This document shows positions 33,536-42,175 of a DNA stretch of 64,000 nt, in pieces. Position 1 is the stretch's first letter. Every line of letters begins with the position of its first letter. The stretch is from Teredinibacter turnerae T7901 (GTDB lineage Bacteria; Pseudomonadota; Gammaproteobacteria; Pseudomonadales; Cellvibrionaceae): contig NC_012997.1 of assembly GCF_000023025.1 (NCBI RefSeq), positions 4,914,392 through 4,978,391 on the forward strand, written 5' to 3'. The position numbers and the translations under genes are program-made. Under the pieces are notes generated by a model, which saw only the letters and a list, made by a program, of their open reading frames with translations, searched no databases and had not been told where the DNA came from.

Positions 33536-33910
33536 ATTTTTACCTTTTGATAAAACACCCATTTTTCAAAATTCTTTAATTCTGGCGTTGCTACACGCTC
33601 CAGCAAGAACGCAGCCAGACGTAAAATGCAGTAGGTAAGCAAAACATCAGCACCCATGTTTGGATTGGCACCAAATTGGCTCTCCGTATCGCTTTTTGCC
33701 CAATAGCAACGCATCTGTCCGCCAAATTATTACCTCACATTAACAAAGGTTAAATTTGACATAACAACAAGCTAAAACTAGTAATCCTGATCCAAATGGT
33801 TTGCGTATATTGAGCGTTATAGATTTTAAGTCCGTGGATTAGCTTTTACTTCACTAAACGCTAATACGCTGGTACCCTTAGGTAAACCTACACGAGCACA
33901 TTGAGTCGTT
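33536..33910. other. Intergenic region between divergent genes
   Basis: 375 bases with no supported gene. It holds the promoter-like sequence described at 33756-33784 and otherwise AT-rich sequence between the thioredoxin-like gene and the GTPase operon. Confidence 0.5.
33756..33784 (+). promoter_or_regulatory. Candidate sigma-70 promoter for the GTPase/roadblock operon
   Basis: TTGACA at 33756-33761, 17-base spacer, TAGTAA at 33779-33784 (four of six match to TATAAT). The predicted transcript would start ~120 bases before the GTG at 33911. Only a sequence match; no other support. Confidence 0.4.
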
Positions 33911-34564
33911 GTGATCCTTAGATTAGGCTGTATCGGCCTCCTTAAACCTGAACGAGACCTGGTTCAAACTCTTTTTCGTACGAGTGATCGACTAAACGGT
34001 ACGTGGCAACTTACTGACCAGGGCGAGTGTGATGTTCTAATCGCCGAGCCGGAGCGCACCGACTTTTCGCCCCTTATAGCAAAGCAGTCTACCGTGATAT
34101 TACATATCGCACGCAAGGGGCATTCCTCCGACAAGCTGTATTTCCAGCGGCCTTTTAATGCCGAAGTTTTTATCACTACACTGCTTTCTATTCAACAGTC
34201 GTTCTCCCTCACGCCGAATCATTCTAAAGCGCCACAACCAGAACCTATTAAAGCCGAACTCCAAAATATTGACAGTTATAAGCTACAGCGCTGGCCAACG
34301 TCAAAACTTCTGGGATTGAATCCAGACTACGCATTGCTTGCTGCGTATTTAAACCGTACGCCGAAAACACTTCAACAACTCATCGCGCTTAGTGGTAAAC
34401 CTAATGATTTTTGTGCTGGTTTTATCGAACTTCTCCAGGACCAGGGTTATATCACCAAAGCGACAGCGGCTATCGTACCCAACTCTCCAGCGGTCGCTGC
34501 GTCTTCTAATCGGCGCTTCGGCTTTATCGCGCAGTTAAAGCATCGGCTGGGCTTTAAAAATTGA
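33911..34564 (+). CDS. Hypothetical protein heading the GTPase/roadblock operon
   Basis: 217 residues (GTG start). The N-terminal ~100 residues have the strand-helix alternation of a degenerate receiver domain (LRLGCIGLLKPERDLVQTLF, CDVLIAEPERTDF, STVILHIARKG); no phosphoacceptor Asp can be confirmed. Residues ~125-180 look like a winged-helix/DUF4388-type module (LLGLNPDYALLAAYLNRTP, FIELLQDQGYI). The next gene starts 16 bases downstream, so it is probably a component or regulator of the same system. Function unknown. Confidence 0.65.
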   Translation: MILRLGCIGLLKPERDLVQTLFRTSDRLNGTWQLTDQGECDVLIAEPERTDFSPLIAKQSTVILHIARKGHSSDKLYFQRPFNAEVFITTLLSIQQSFSLTPNHSKAPQPEPIKAELQNIDSYKLQRWPTSKLLGLNPDYALLAAYLNRTPKTLQQLIALSGKPNDFCAGFIELLQDQGYITKATAAIVPNSPAVAASSNRRFGFIAQLKHRLGFKN

Positions 34565-34580
34565 ACAATAAAGTCTGTAT

Positions 34581-35117
34581 ATGAACGATTTTAAAATTGT
34601 GTTCAGTGGTACCACTGGTGCGGGAAAAACAACGGCAATCGCAGCAATTAGCGAAATCCCCCCGGTCAAAACGGACGTGCTTAACACTGACGACACTCTC
34701 GACAAAGCTTACACTACCGTAGGTTTGGATTATGGCGAAATAACCCTGTCCAATAACGAACGTCTGCGCCTGTTCGGCACACCGGGGCAGGAGCGGTTCG
34801 AGTTTATGTGGCGGATTGTAGTACGTGATGCACTTGGCCTTGTAATATTAATTGACAATTCACGCGCCGCTCCACTGGAAGATCTCTCGCTTTACGTTCA
34901 TGCGTTTAGATCGGCATTAGACACTGTGCCTTGTGTAGTTGGTGTAGGTCGTACAGAGCATCATACTCGCCCCTCCATTGATGACTTTGCCGATCACCTG
35001 GCGTCATTTAACCTAAGCCTACCGATCATACCTGTCGACGTCAGGCAAAAAGACGACGTAACCACCTTGCTACATATTTTACTCGCACAGATCGAATCCG
35101 ACGTACATACCTCATGA
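34581..35117 (+). CDS. MglA/Ras-like small GTPase (COG2229 type)
   Basis: 178 residues with the G1/P-loop GTTGAGKTT at residues 10-18 and the G3 switch FGTPGQERFEF at 65-75. The GTPGQERF form is typical of prokaryotic COG2229 and MglA-like GTPases. The G4 position reads VGVGRTEHH rather than NKxD, as in several COG2229 members, so guanine specificity is not certain. Such GTPases work with roadblock/LC7 proteins as GAPs in polarity, motility and signalling. It overlaps the next gene by four bases (ATGA). Confidence 0.88.
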   Translation: MNDFKIVFSGTTGAGKTTAIAAISEIPPVKTDVLNTDDTLDKAYTTVGLDYGEITLSNNERLRLFGTPGQERFEFMWRIVVRDALGLVILIDNSRAAPLEDLSLYVHAFRSALDTVPCVVGVGRTEHHTRPSIDDFADHLASFNLSLPIIPVDVRQKDDVTTLLHILLAQIESDVHTS

Positions 35118-35500
35118 AAAAAATTGCTTCCGACTTGATACCCATCGTAGAAGAGCACTGCAAACAGCTGCTGCAAGAGACATCGGGTGTTTTTACTGTT
35201 GTTCTCGCCACTGCTGATGGTTTTGACATTGCTTCTGCGAGCATAAGGGGCACGGACCCCGCGAAAATCGCCGCCATGTCGAGCTCAATGATGTCCATAT
35301 GTGCAGCTGCGGCTGACGAAACGCATCTTGGTAGCACTAACGGAATGACCATTACATCGGATAAAGGCCTACTCTATTCCACATATATTGAAATTAACGG
35401 CTTGAACTACATTCTGTGTGTAATAGCGGATAGCTCAGTCATTCAAGCACAGGTAATTTATCGTTGTAACGACTTATCCAAGCGGCTTAAATTTTTATGA
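35114..35500 (+). CDS. Roadblock/LC7-domain protein
   Basis: 128 residues. The roadblock fold is visible as GVFTVVLATADGFDIASAS, then KIAAMSSSMMSICAAAA, then GMTITSDKGLLYSTYI and NYILCVIADSS. In MglA/MglB-type systems these proteins dimerise and stimulate GTP hydrolysis by the neighbouring GTPase. Overlaps the genes on both sides by four bases, so expression is tightly coupled. It is the most canonical of the three roadblock-like proteins here. Confidence 0.85.
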   Translation: MKKIASDLIPIVEEHCKQLLQETSGVFTVVLATADGFDIASASIRGTDPAKIAAMSSSMMSICAAAADETHLGSTNGMTITSDKGLLYSTYIEINGLNYILCVIADSSVIQAQVIYRCNDLSKRLKFL

Positions 35501-35865
35501 GTCAGCTCCACCTAAAACGCGCACTACTTGAGTTAAGCCTCGAACACGGCGTTATAGGTTGTGCACTTGTGGCAACCGATACCGGATTTGTGTTTGCGTC
35601 TACTCTCGTTCAGTCAGAGTTCGAAATTATCGCCGAATCTGCGCGCGATTATTGGATCTTACACACAAAAAACACTCAAGCTTTTGACCGGCTTGGTGAT
35701 GTGCGTAATATTTCAGTTCAGCACCAGAAAGGACTACTCAACGTACAGCCATGTGACGACCAAACGCTGCTCGTAACGCTGGCTAAACTGGGCCATGTAC
35801 AATGGCAAAACTGGCCGGAAAAAGTCGCCAATTTAGCAAAAAATTTATCGGTATCTGCTAACTAG
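35497..35865 (+). CDS. Roadblock-like protein, diverged
   Basis: 122 residues, starting MSQLHLKRALLELSLEHGVIGCALVATDTGFVFAS, which matches the first strands of a roadblock domain, followed by HQKGLLNVQPCDDQTLLVTLAK, the paired strands. The middle helix is poorly conserved. Likely a partner of the GTPase or of the canonical roadblock protein. Translationally coupled to the preceding gene. Confidence 0.7.
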   Translation: MSQLHLKRALLELSLEHGVIGCALVATDTGFVFASTLVQSEFEIIAESARDYWILHTKNTQAFDRLGDVRNISVQHQKGLLNVQPCDDQTLLVTLAKLGHVQWQNWPEKVANLAKNLSVSAN

Positions 35866-35931
35866 CAGATTCAGCATTATGCTATAGAACATGCGCAAAC
35901 TTGCAATTGCAACAGTATACAAGAGGATACT

Positions 35932-36291
35932 ATGTTAACAATTAATCAAGCTTTAGAAGATATGCTCACTCTCGACGGTGCCATGTGCGGCGCTATTGTC
36001 GACTCTAACAGCGGCATGAGCCTTGGCAGTTTGGGTTCGGGTGTCGATTTAGAAATCGCAGCAGCCGGCAACACTGAAGTTGTACGTGCAAAAATGAAGA
36101 CCATGCGCTCGCTTGGCCTCAACGACGTTATCGAAGATATTTTGATTACCCTAGGAAAGCAATACCACCTTATTAGACCTATGTCACGTAAAGAAGGGGT
36201 TTTTATTTATTATGTCCTGGACAAATCTAAAGCGAATCTTGCACTCGCCAGACGCAAACTTCAGGACATAGAAAAGGACGTTAATTTTTAG
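35932..36291 (+). CDS. Roadblock-like protein, diverged
   Basis: 119 residues: MLTINQALEDMLTLDGAMCGAIVDSNSGMSLG (first strands), VDLEIAAAGNTEVVRAKMKTM (helix), VIEDILITLGKQYHLIRPM and EGVFIYYVLDKSKANLALARRKL. This layout recurs in short bacterial roadblock-related proteins. It is separated from the previous gene by 66 bases and has its own AGAGGA element, so it might be transcribed separately as well as with the operon. Confidence 0.72.
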   Translation: MLTINQALEDMLTLDGAMCGAIVDSNSGMSLGSLGSGVDLEIAAAGNTEVVRAKMKTMRSLGLNDVIEDILITLGKQYHLIRPMSRKEGVFIYYVLDKSKANLALARRKLQDIEKDVNF

Positions 36292-36318
36292 TCGCGATTT
36301 ATCTGCCTTATGTACTTC

Positions 36319-36336
36319 GCCCCCCTAAAAGGGGGC
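36319..36336. terminator. Weak hairpin between convergent genes
   Basis: GCCCCCCTAAAAGGGGGC forms a six-pair GC stem but has no U-run on either side. It lies between the ends of the roadblock operon and the symporter gene. Confidence 0.4.
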
Positions 36337-36360
36337 TGTAAAATAACACTCAGTATTTTG

Positions 36361-37953
36361 TTATAGTAGCGCCAGCACCCCCACTATTCCGAGTGTGTAC
36401 AGCACCAGAATGCCATATCTTCCGCGCCAGTTTAGCCAGTCTAATTGAACAGTGAATGGCTCTCCACGCTGCTGTCGACACCCGGCAAAAATACTTATTA
36501 AGTACCCCCCCAGCATACAAACTATCAATCCAATCACGTTCCACCACAGCCAGGATACATTGGGCAAATACAGCCAACACAGCACGTTGGTAACAAACCC
36601 TAAGCACAAACCACACACGGCTCCCAGGCCATTGCATCGACGCGTAAATACACCCAGCACGAAAACGCCAAGTACAGGGCCGTTTATCAGTGAACCAATT
36701 TTATTGATTGCGACTAACACGGAATCGGCGATATCGCCTACGTAAAATGAAAATACGACGGCCAGGCTCCCCCAACAAAGCGTCACCACGCGAGATATCC
36801 ATAGCTCTGTTTCATCGCTCCACGCGTTCGATGAAAGTCGTCGCACGAAATCTTCCATCGTGGACGCGCTCAATGAGTTAATTACTGAATCCAGCGACGA
36901 CATAGCTGCTGCAAATAAAGCAACAAGCGCCAAGCCTACCAAACCCATTGGAAGTACCTGCAACATATAAAGCGGCACGGCTACATTGTAATTTGGCGTA
37001 CCGCCCTCCGCTGGCAGCTGTTGTATAAACTCAGGATGGCTAGCCGCGTAACTTCCCAATCCGACGCCAATCAGGCAATACAATAGCACCAGCGGAAAAC
37101 GTAACAATCCATTTAAGAAGAGCGATTTTTTAGATTCGTGAATATTCGCCGCACACAACTCTCGCTGCACCTGGCTTTGGTCACACCCGTAGTAACTGAC
37201 GTACAAAAAGAAGCCACCAATGAGCATTGGCCAGAACGCAAAGGTTTCACCGTCGCCGAGGCCGTGATGACTGAAATCCAGCGTTTGCAAGCGTTCTTGA
37301 GGTATCCCATTAAAAATACCCGTCAGGCCGCCTAATTCACCAACCAATATAACAAACAACATTAATAGCACGACGACCAAAATACCCATTTGTAGAACAT
37401 CGCTATACACCACTCCTTTTACACCACCAAATACATCATAAACGAGTGTTATAGCACCAAGAATAAGCACAGAAATCAAAAACGTTGTTCCAGTAATCAG
37501 CTCGACCACCAATGCAATACTGTAGATCGTCACGGAAGTGGCAAACGCGCGTAAAAACTGAAACAGCCCACTCAGTACCAAACGGGTTTTTAGATCGAAA
37601 CGCCTTTCTAAATATTCGTACACGGAAACAAGATTCATCGCCCGAAATACCGGCAATAAAAATATCATGATTGCAAGCATAGCCAGGGGCACAGCTAGTT
37701 CGTATTGCAGCCATATCAAACCGCCGCCAGCGGAAAACGCCACGAACGCGGGAGCCCCCAATATACTGTTGGTCGAACATTGGGTTGCCATTGTGGATAT
37801 GGCGATAGGCCAGGCACCGATGCTTCGCCCGCCGACATAATAGTCGGCACGTGAATGTTGTTTTCGCGAGAGATAGAGGCTAAAACTTATTAAACCGAAG
37901 AGATAGAAACCAATAACCAACCAGTCCAGCGGTGAAATTGTTGCAATGGCCAT
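36361..37953 (-). CDS. Sodium:solute symporter (SSS family)
   Basis: 530 residues, about 13-14 transmembrane helices, matching SSF proteins in length. Recognisable segments: DYYVGGRSIGAWPIAISTMAT (first part), AITLVYDVFGGVKGVVYSDVLQ (typical TM5-6 GG region) and LVALFAAAMSSLDSVINSLS, with the conserved Ser/Thr residues of the sodium site. It imports a solute, probably a sugar or organic acid, with Na+. The substrate is not deducible; the nearby GH8 and polysaccharide genes make a sugar plausible. Confidence 0.9.
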   Translation of the reverse strand: MAIATISPLDWLVIGFYLFGLISFSLYLSRKQHSRADYYVGGRSIGAWPIAISTMATQCSTNSILGAPAFVAFSAGGGLIWLQYELAVPLAMLAIMIFLLPVFRAMNLVSVYEYLERRFDLKTRLVLSGLFQFLRAFATSVTIYSIALVVELITGTTFLISVLILGAITLVYDVFGGVKGVVYSDVLQMGILVVVLLMLFVILVGELGGLTGIFNGIPQERLQTLDFSHHGLGDGETFAFWPMLIGGFFLYVSYYGCDQSQVQRELCAANIHESKKSLFLNGLLRFPLVLLYCLIGVGLGSYAASHPEFIQQLPAEGGTPNYNVAVPLYMLQVLPMGLVGLALVALFAAAMSSLDSVINSLSASTMEDFVRRLSSNAWSDETELWISRVVTLCWGSLAVVFSFYVGDIADSVLVAINKIGSLINGPVLGVFVLGVFTRRCNGLGAVCGLCLGFVTNVLCWLYLPNVSWLWWNVIGLIVCMLGGYLISIFAGCRQQRGEPFTVQLDWLNWRGRYGILVLYTLGIVGVLALL

Positions 37954-38106
37954 AGTGTGTTTTTTCCCTACTTTTCGTCTTTAAACCTTTGTAACACCTG
38001 GCAAGATGTAACACGCGCCCAGAGCTGGCTTACACTCATTTGCAATTAAATTAGTTTAACTATTAACCTGGCGATTAAATGGATGATCCCATCTATTTAA
38101 TCGCGC

Positions 38107-38156
38107 GCCCTTGAAGTACTGACGTAGATGTGTGAATTTTCTAATACTTCAAGGGC
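38107..38156. repeat. Perfect 12-bp inverted repeat
   Basis: GCCCTTGAAGTA (38107-38118) and TACTTCAAGGGC (38145-38156) with a 26-base loop, in the gap between the symporter start and the end of the lipoprotein gene. May be a terminator-like hairpin for the lipoprotein gene or an operator for the symporter. No U-run. Confidence 0.6.
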
Positions 38157-38179
38157 TTACATTGCCAAGTTAAAAAATA

Positions 38180-38842
38180 CTATTGCGTCTTCTGGGCGGT
38201 GCCGTGTTCTAATTCCGCCAAGGTCCGGTCTTTACATTTACTTATCAGCGTCTGGATCTGCTCTACGACCGAAGGATCGTTAAAATTCGGTAAACGCGGA
38301 TCGGGGTATAAAAAATTCGCGTCGTACTTAAACGGGATAGCCTCATCAATCGAAATCCGGTTTTCACCATCCTCAATGTCGATAAGGCACGCAATCACGT
38401 TTGTTTTATAGCGATAGAGGCTCTCATCATCGTCCAGTAAAAAGGCGTTTCTTACACTAGCCGCTGCCATTCCCACCAGCCCTCCCGATACTGCAGCGTA
38501 GCCTAAGTCTGCGTTTAGCAGAGCGGAATACGACTCTCGAGATAACGCGATAATCACTTGCGCTTTCGTTATTTTCACTTTGGGATTTTTCGCAGGAATA
38601 ACATCGTCCAGCACGTAAGCCAAAGGGCGACTCAGTCTCCGATTTGGAATAACTGCTGCGGCAGGATGCTCAACAATCTCAACTTTACGTATTCTCTCGG
38701 TCTGGTTGATTTTGTGTTTAAACTCACGGTAGGGGTTACCGGAGAACTCCGTGTTTGCTAATTTTTGTTGTTTTTCACCTACATCAATTGGCGAGGCACA
38801 CCCCCATAGAAAAACAATCCATATCAACAGTAAAACGCGCAT
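38180..38842 (-). CDS. Lipoprotein, unknown function
   Basis: 220 residues with a lipobox (LLLIWIVFLWGCAS; Cys at residue 15), so it is anchored to a membrane facing the periplasm. The mature part is charged, with an Ala/Gly-rich stretch (YAAVSGGLVGMAAASVRNAF) and the segment RYKTNVIACLIDIEDG. No family recognised; the layout (lipobox, alpha/beta repeats, Gly-rich hydrophobic stretch) resembles curli-secretion-type or YajG-type lipoproteins only loosely. Confidence 0.7.
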   Translation of the reverse strand: MRVLLLIWIVFLWGCASPIDVGEKQQKLANTEFSGNPYREFKHKINQTERIRKVEIVEHPAAAVIPNRRLSRPLAYVLDDVIPAKNPKVKITKAQVIIALSRESYSALLNADLGYAAVSGGLVGMAAASVRNAFLLDDDESLYRYKTNVIACLIDIEDGENRISIDEAIPFKYDANFLYPDPRLPNFNDPSVVEQIQTLISKCKDRTLAELEHGTAQKTQ

Positions 38843-39082
38843 TTTCTCTCCCTGACATTTGGCTTACTTTTTAGTTAACGGTTTTCAGGCTTCCGATACT
38901 GAACTATCATCCAGTGTTAATAGCCCTGCTTCAACTTACCAGATCGACAGTACCATTCCCAGTGCGGACGCTTAATTACGCACGGCGGGCTTCGATTTTC
39001 CGGCATCCTCAGCGCTCACACCTCTGCTACACTTAGCTCACATAAAATTCCAACCCAATTACAACAAGAGGATGTCGCTCTC

Positions 39083-40393
39083 ATGTTTCCACGTCTTTCA
39101 CCAAGCCGCTTCAGGCAAGTTACCTTAACCTTGCTCACGCTCGGCCTTGTGTCACTGACCGGTTGTGCAGGTAACAGCAAGCCGGATGCAGACACCAGTA
39201 CTGCTGGTGCCGTTGCTACCGGCGAGTACCGCAATCTGTTTGCCGAAATCGGAAAAAGCGAAATAGACATCCAGCGCAAAATTGACGAGGCGTTTCAGCA
39301 CTTGTTTTATGGCGACGCGAAAGATGCAGCTGTCTACTATCAAGCGGGTGGAAACGAGAATGGTCCACTCGCATATGTTTACGATGTGAACAGCAATGAC
39401 GTGCGCTCAGAAGGCATGAGCTACGGCATGATGATTACTGTTCAAATGGACAAAAAAGCCGAGTTCGATGCAATCTGGAACTGGGCGAAAACCTATATGT
39501 ATCAAGACTCCCCCACGCATCCAGCGTTTGGTTACTTTGCCTGGTCCATGCGCCGCGATGGTGTCGCCAATGACGATATGCCAGCGCCAGATGGCGAGGA
39601 ATATTTCGTGACCGCTCTCTATTTCGCCGCCGCCCGCTGGGGTAATGGCGAAGGTATTTTCAACTACCAACAGGAAGCGGACACCATTTTGAGCCGCATG
39701 CGCCACCGCCAGGTGATCACCGGCCCAACCAATCGCGGAGTAATGACTGCGACCAATCTGTTCCACCCGGAAGAGGCGCAAGTGCGCTTCACGCCCGACA
39801 TCAATAATGCTGATCATACAGACGCGTCTTACCATCTGCCCTCGTTCTATGAAATTTGGGCACGTGTCGCGCCGCAAGAAGATCGCGCGTTTTGGGCCAA
39901 AGCGGCCGATGTGAGCCGCGACTATTTTGCCAAAGCCGCCCACCCTGTCACTGCGTTAACACCGGACTACGGTAATTTTGATGGCACCCCGTGGGCGGCA
40001 TCCTGGCGGCCGGAGTCGGTAGATTTTCGATACGATGCCTGGCGTTCCGTCATGAACTGGTCCATGGACTATGCCTGGTGGGGCAAAGATTCAGGCGCAC
40101 CCGCGCGCAGTGATAAATTACTCGCGTTCTTCGAAACCCAGGAAGGCAAAATGAACCACCTCTATAGCCTGGATGGCAAACCGCTGGGTGGTGGACCGAC
40201 CCTCGGCCTAATTTCCATGAATGCAACGGCAGCTATGGCAGCTACTGATCCCCGCTGGCACAATTTTGTGGAAAAGCTCTGGCAACAACAACCCCCCACA
40301 GGGCAATACCGGTACTACGACGGTGTTCTATACCTGATGGCGCTGCTACATTGCGCTGGGGAGTACAAAGCGTGGATCCCCGACGGGGAATAA
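39083..40393 (+). CDS. GH8 glycosidase, exo-oligoxylanase-like lipoprotein
   Basis: 436 residues. The signal sequence ends in a lipobox (LGLVSLTGCAG; Cys28), predicting an outer-membrane lipoprotein. Catalytic domain of glycoside hydrolase family 8: proton donor Glu in SEGMSYGMM (E110) and probable base Asp in VDFRYDAWR (D318), with the NWSMDYAWWGKD segment after it. The overall sequence resembles reducing-end xylose-releasing exo-oligoxylanases more than the cellulose-operon GH8 BcsZ, so xylo-oligosaccharides are the likely substrate. Alone on the plus strand, ending 2 bases before the end of the opposing gene. Confidence 0.88.
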   Translation: MFPRLSPSRFRQVTLTLLTLGLVSLTGCAGNSKPDADTSTAGAVATGEYRNLFAEIGKSEIDIQRKIDEAFQHLFYGDAKDAAVYYQAGGNENGPLAYVYDVNSNDVRSEGMSYGMMITVQMDKKAEFDAIWNWAKTYMYQDSPTHPAFGYFAWSMRRDGVANDDMPAPDGEEYFVTALYFAAARWGNGEGIFNYQQEADTILSRMRHRQVITGPTNRGVMTATNLFHPEEAQVRFTPDINNADHTDASYHLPSFYEIWARVAPQEDRAFWAKAADVSRDYFAKAAHPVTALTPDYGNFDGTPWAASWRPESVDFRYDAWRSVMNWSMDYAWWGKDSGAPARSDKLLAFFETQEGKMNHLYSLDGKPLGGGPTLGLISMNATAAMAATDPRWHNFVEKLWQQQPPTGQYRYYDGVLYLMALLHCAGEYKAWIPDGE

Positions 40394-40394
40394 G

Positions 40395-40775
40395 CTAACG
40401 CATGTAGCGGTCGTCACGTACCGGCCGCTGCTTCCTCTCATCCGCCGGGCGCTCACGGGGTTCCCGTTCACGCGGCGGCCTCTCTGCATTTTGCGTTTTT
40501 TTCTCGCGCTCTCTCACCCGTTCAACACGTTCTTTCGCAACCGCCTGGCTAGTGTTCGGATCGAATGGCGCCAAATAGTATTGGCGTTGCTCGTCGGTAA
40601 GCGACTTCATCAGCTCGGCGCGCTTCGCCAATTGCTGCTGAATAAAATCTGAAGCTGGTGGCGCAACTTTTTCTCCTGGTACAGAGGCACCCGCACCATT
40701 CGATGCACTGTTACAACCACCAGCCAGCGCTAGAAGCACAACACAAATGCCGTTTAGTACGAAGTGTTTCCTCAT
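40395..40775 (-). CDS. Small Arg/Glu-rich lipoprotein
   Basis: 126 residues: lipobox LLALAGGCNS (Cys ~21), a helical middle (SDFIQQQLAKRAELMKSL) and a low-complexity charged tail rich in Arg, Glu and Pro (EREKKTQNAERPPREREPRE). Translationally coupled to the upstream glycosidase-like gene by an ATGA overlap, so its role is probably tied to that protein at the cell envelope. No family recognised. Confidence 0.7.
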   Translation of the reverse strand: MRKHFVLNGICVVLLALAGGCNSASNGAGASVPGEKVAPPASDFIQQQLAKRAELMKSLTDEQRQYYLAPFDPNTSQAVAKERVERVREREKKTQNAERPPREREPRERPADERKQRPVRDDRYMR

Positions 40776-42061
40776 TTTTTTGCCTCCAGCAGAAGCCATA
40801 ATGCGCTGCCTGGCGCCAGCTCAAACCCGGTGTTCGGCAAACCACGTTGCTCGCCTTGTGGGCTGTAGCGATAGGCCGCCACTACCGTGTTCAGGCTGTT
40901 TGATAGTGAAGAGCTAACCGCCACACGTGCTCCGCGCCTTTGATCTGCAGGCATGGCAAACCATAACTGGCGACCGCTGGGCTGCAACGCAAAACCGTAG
41001 ACTTCAAGATTGTCACCACTCAGCGGCGCCGGTTGTGATAGCACCTGCCAATGGGATTTTCCAATGGTGTCGTACAGTGCCTGCATGGCTTCGGCTGCAG
41101 TGGTGCCTCTGTGTCCTTTATCCGCCCCCCACAAAAAAGCTCGCCCCTGCTCGGGGGGCATACCTTTGCTCAACCACCAGTCCATGGTACGCGCAACAAC
41201 CATCAAACCGGCAGCCGCGCCTTCGTTGCGGGTTGCCCGCTGTAAGCCTACTTCTTCAGTCGACCAGATCGCCGCGACTTTACCGGTGGCAAGCCACTTT
41301 TTGTGGAGTTGATCCAGGGTGTTGCGCCACTGAGGTGTATTCGCACTGACGATGTAGTGCAGCGCGATAACATCCACCAGTTCATACACGCGCTTGCCCT
41401 TCAGGCTCGTAGCCATTAGCCCTCGTACCTGATAATTCAGCAGTGCATCCAGGAACGCCTGGGCACGCGGATTAGCCGCCGCGGCCAGCGATCCGAGAAC
41501 AACCTTTACGCGTTCAGAATGCGTACTGCTGCGTATAGCCGCCACCCCAGGGGCCAGATAATATTCCACGTAATAAGGAACAGTCGCAGCATCGTGCGCG
41601 CGGCCGGGCCGAGGTCTGCCGCCTGCGGGAGCGCCATCCCACGCGGCAATGGTCTCGCTAAAGCGCCGTGAATTAATCTCGTTGCCAAATTGCCAATATG
41701 CCGGCGCCGCGCTGGTGGGGATTTTTGCAATATTCGCTTGCAGCTGTGTTTTCCAGTCATCTCCGAGCGTGAGCAACATGTGAGTTAGATAATGATCGAC
41801 CGCTGCCTCGCTGCGACCAGAACCCAGCCCGCCCGGGCTGTAGACAAGTTGTTTGTGTGATCCCAGCTTGGCCAATAACGCCAGCTGTTCGGCGCCATAT
41901 TCGGCGCTGAAAAACCCCGCGCCTTGGGGATCGCGAATGGAGTCACCCCACGCTTCGGCGCGATAGTGCGAACCAAAGTAGGCGGTCCAATCCTGCGCAT
42001 TCACCGTCAAACTCCAGCAGGTGATGGTGCTCAGCCATAAATAACCAATGAGTCGCGCCAT
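40772..42061 (-). CDS. Putative exported glycoside hydrolase (clan A-like TIM barrel), paralog 1
   Basis: 429 residues with a signal peptide (cleaved near VNA, residue 22). The sequence pattern fits a clan-A retaining glycosidase: FGNEIN gives a probable acid/base Glu (E128) preceded by Asn, and WSTEEVG gives a probable nucleophile Glu (E269 or E270). Conserved blocks shared with the protein at 58122-59882: VPYYVEYYLAPGV, VKVVLGSL, LDALLNYQV, VYELVDVIALHYI. No established GH family could be assigned; GH39-like enzymes such as PslG of Pseudomonas are a functional analogy because they sit in an EPS locus. Likely acts on the polymer made here. Lies 114 bases after the GT gene. Confidence 0.72.
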   Translation of the reverse strand: MARLIGYLWLSTITCWSLTVNAQDWTAYFGSHYRAEAWGDSIRDPQGAGFFSAEYGAEQLALLAKLGSHKQLVYSPGGLGSGRSEAAVDHYLTHMLLTLGDDWKTQLQANIAKIPTSAAPAYWQFGNEINSRRFSETIAAWDGAPAGGRPRPGRAHDAATVPYYVEYYLAPGVAAIRSSTHSERVKVVLGSLAAAANPRAQAFLDALLNYQVRGLMATSLKGKRVYELVDVIALHYIVSANTPQWRNTLDQLHKKWLATGKVAAIWSTEEVGLQRATRNEGAAAGLMVVARTMDWWLSKGMPPEQGRAFLWGADKGHRGTTAAEAMQALYDTIGKSHWQVLSQPAPLSGDNLEVYGFALQPSGRQLWFAMPADQRRGARVAVSSSLSNSLNTVVAAYRYSPQGEQRGLPNTGFELAPGSALWLLLEAKK

Positions 42062-42175
42062 AGAAGAATTTCGTCCCTTGTGGTGTTACGCCTGTGGTTT
42101 TGCAGATGGCCAGAGCAACGAGGGTCAATCAACACTTGTTCGTGTCAACATTTCCGTCAGTGAAAACGAGTTCAA

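Noticed and set aside
33532-33714. 60-codon minus-strand frame upstream of the thioredoxin-like gene
   Set aside because: Poor coding composition and no family; overlaps the start of the real gene.
39407-39943. 178-codon minus-strand frame inside the GH8 gene
   Set aside because: Shadow frame of a well-supported gene with catalytic motifs on the plus strand.
39083-40393. GH8 gene as BcsZ of a cellulose operon
   Set aside because: No bcsA/B/C genes nearby, and the sequence has a lipobox and resembles exo-oligoxylanases.
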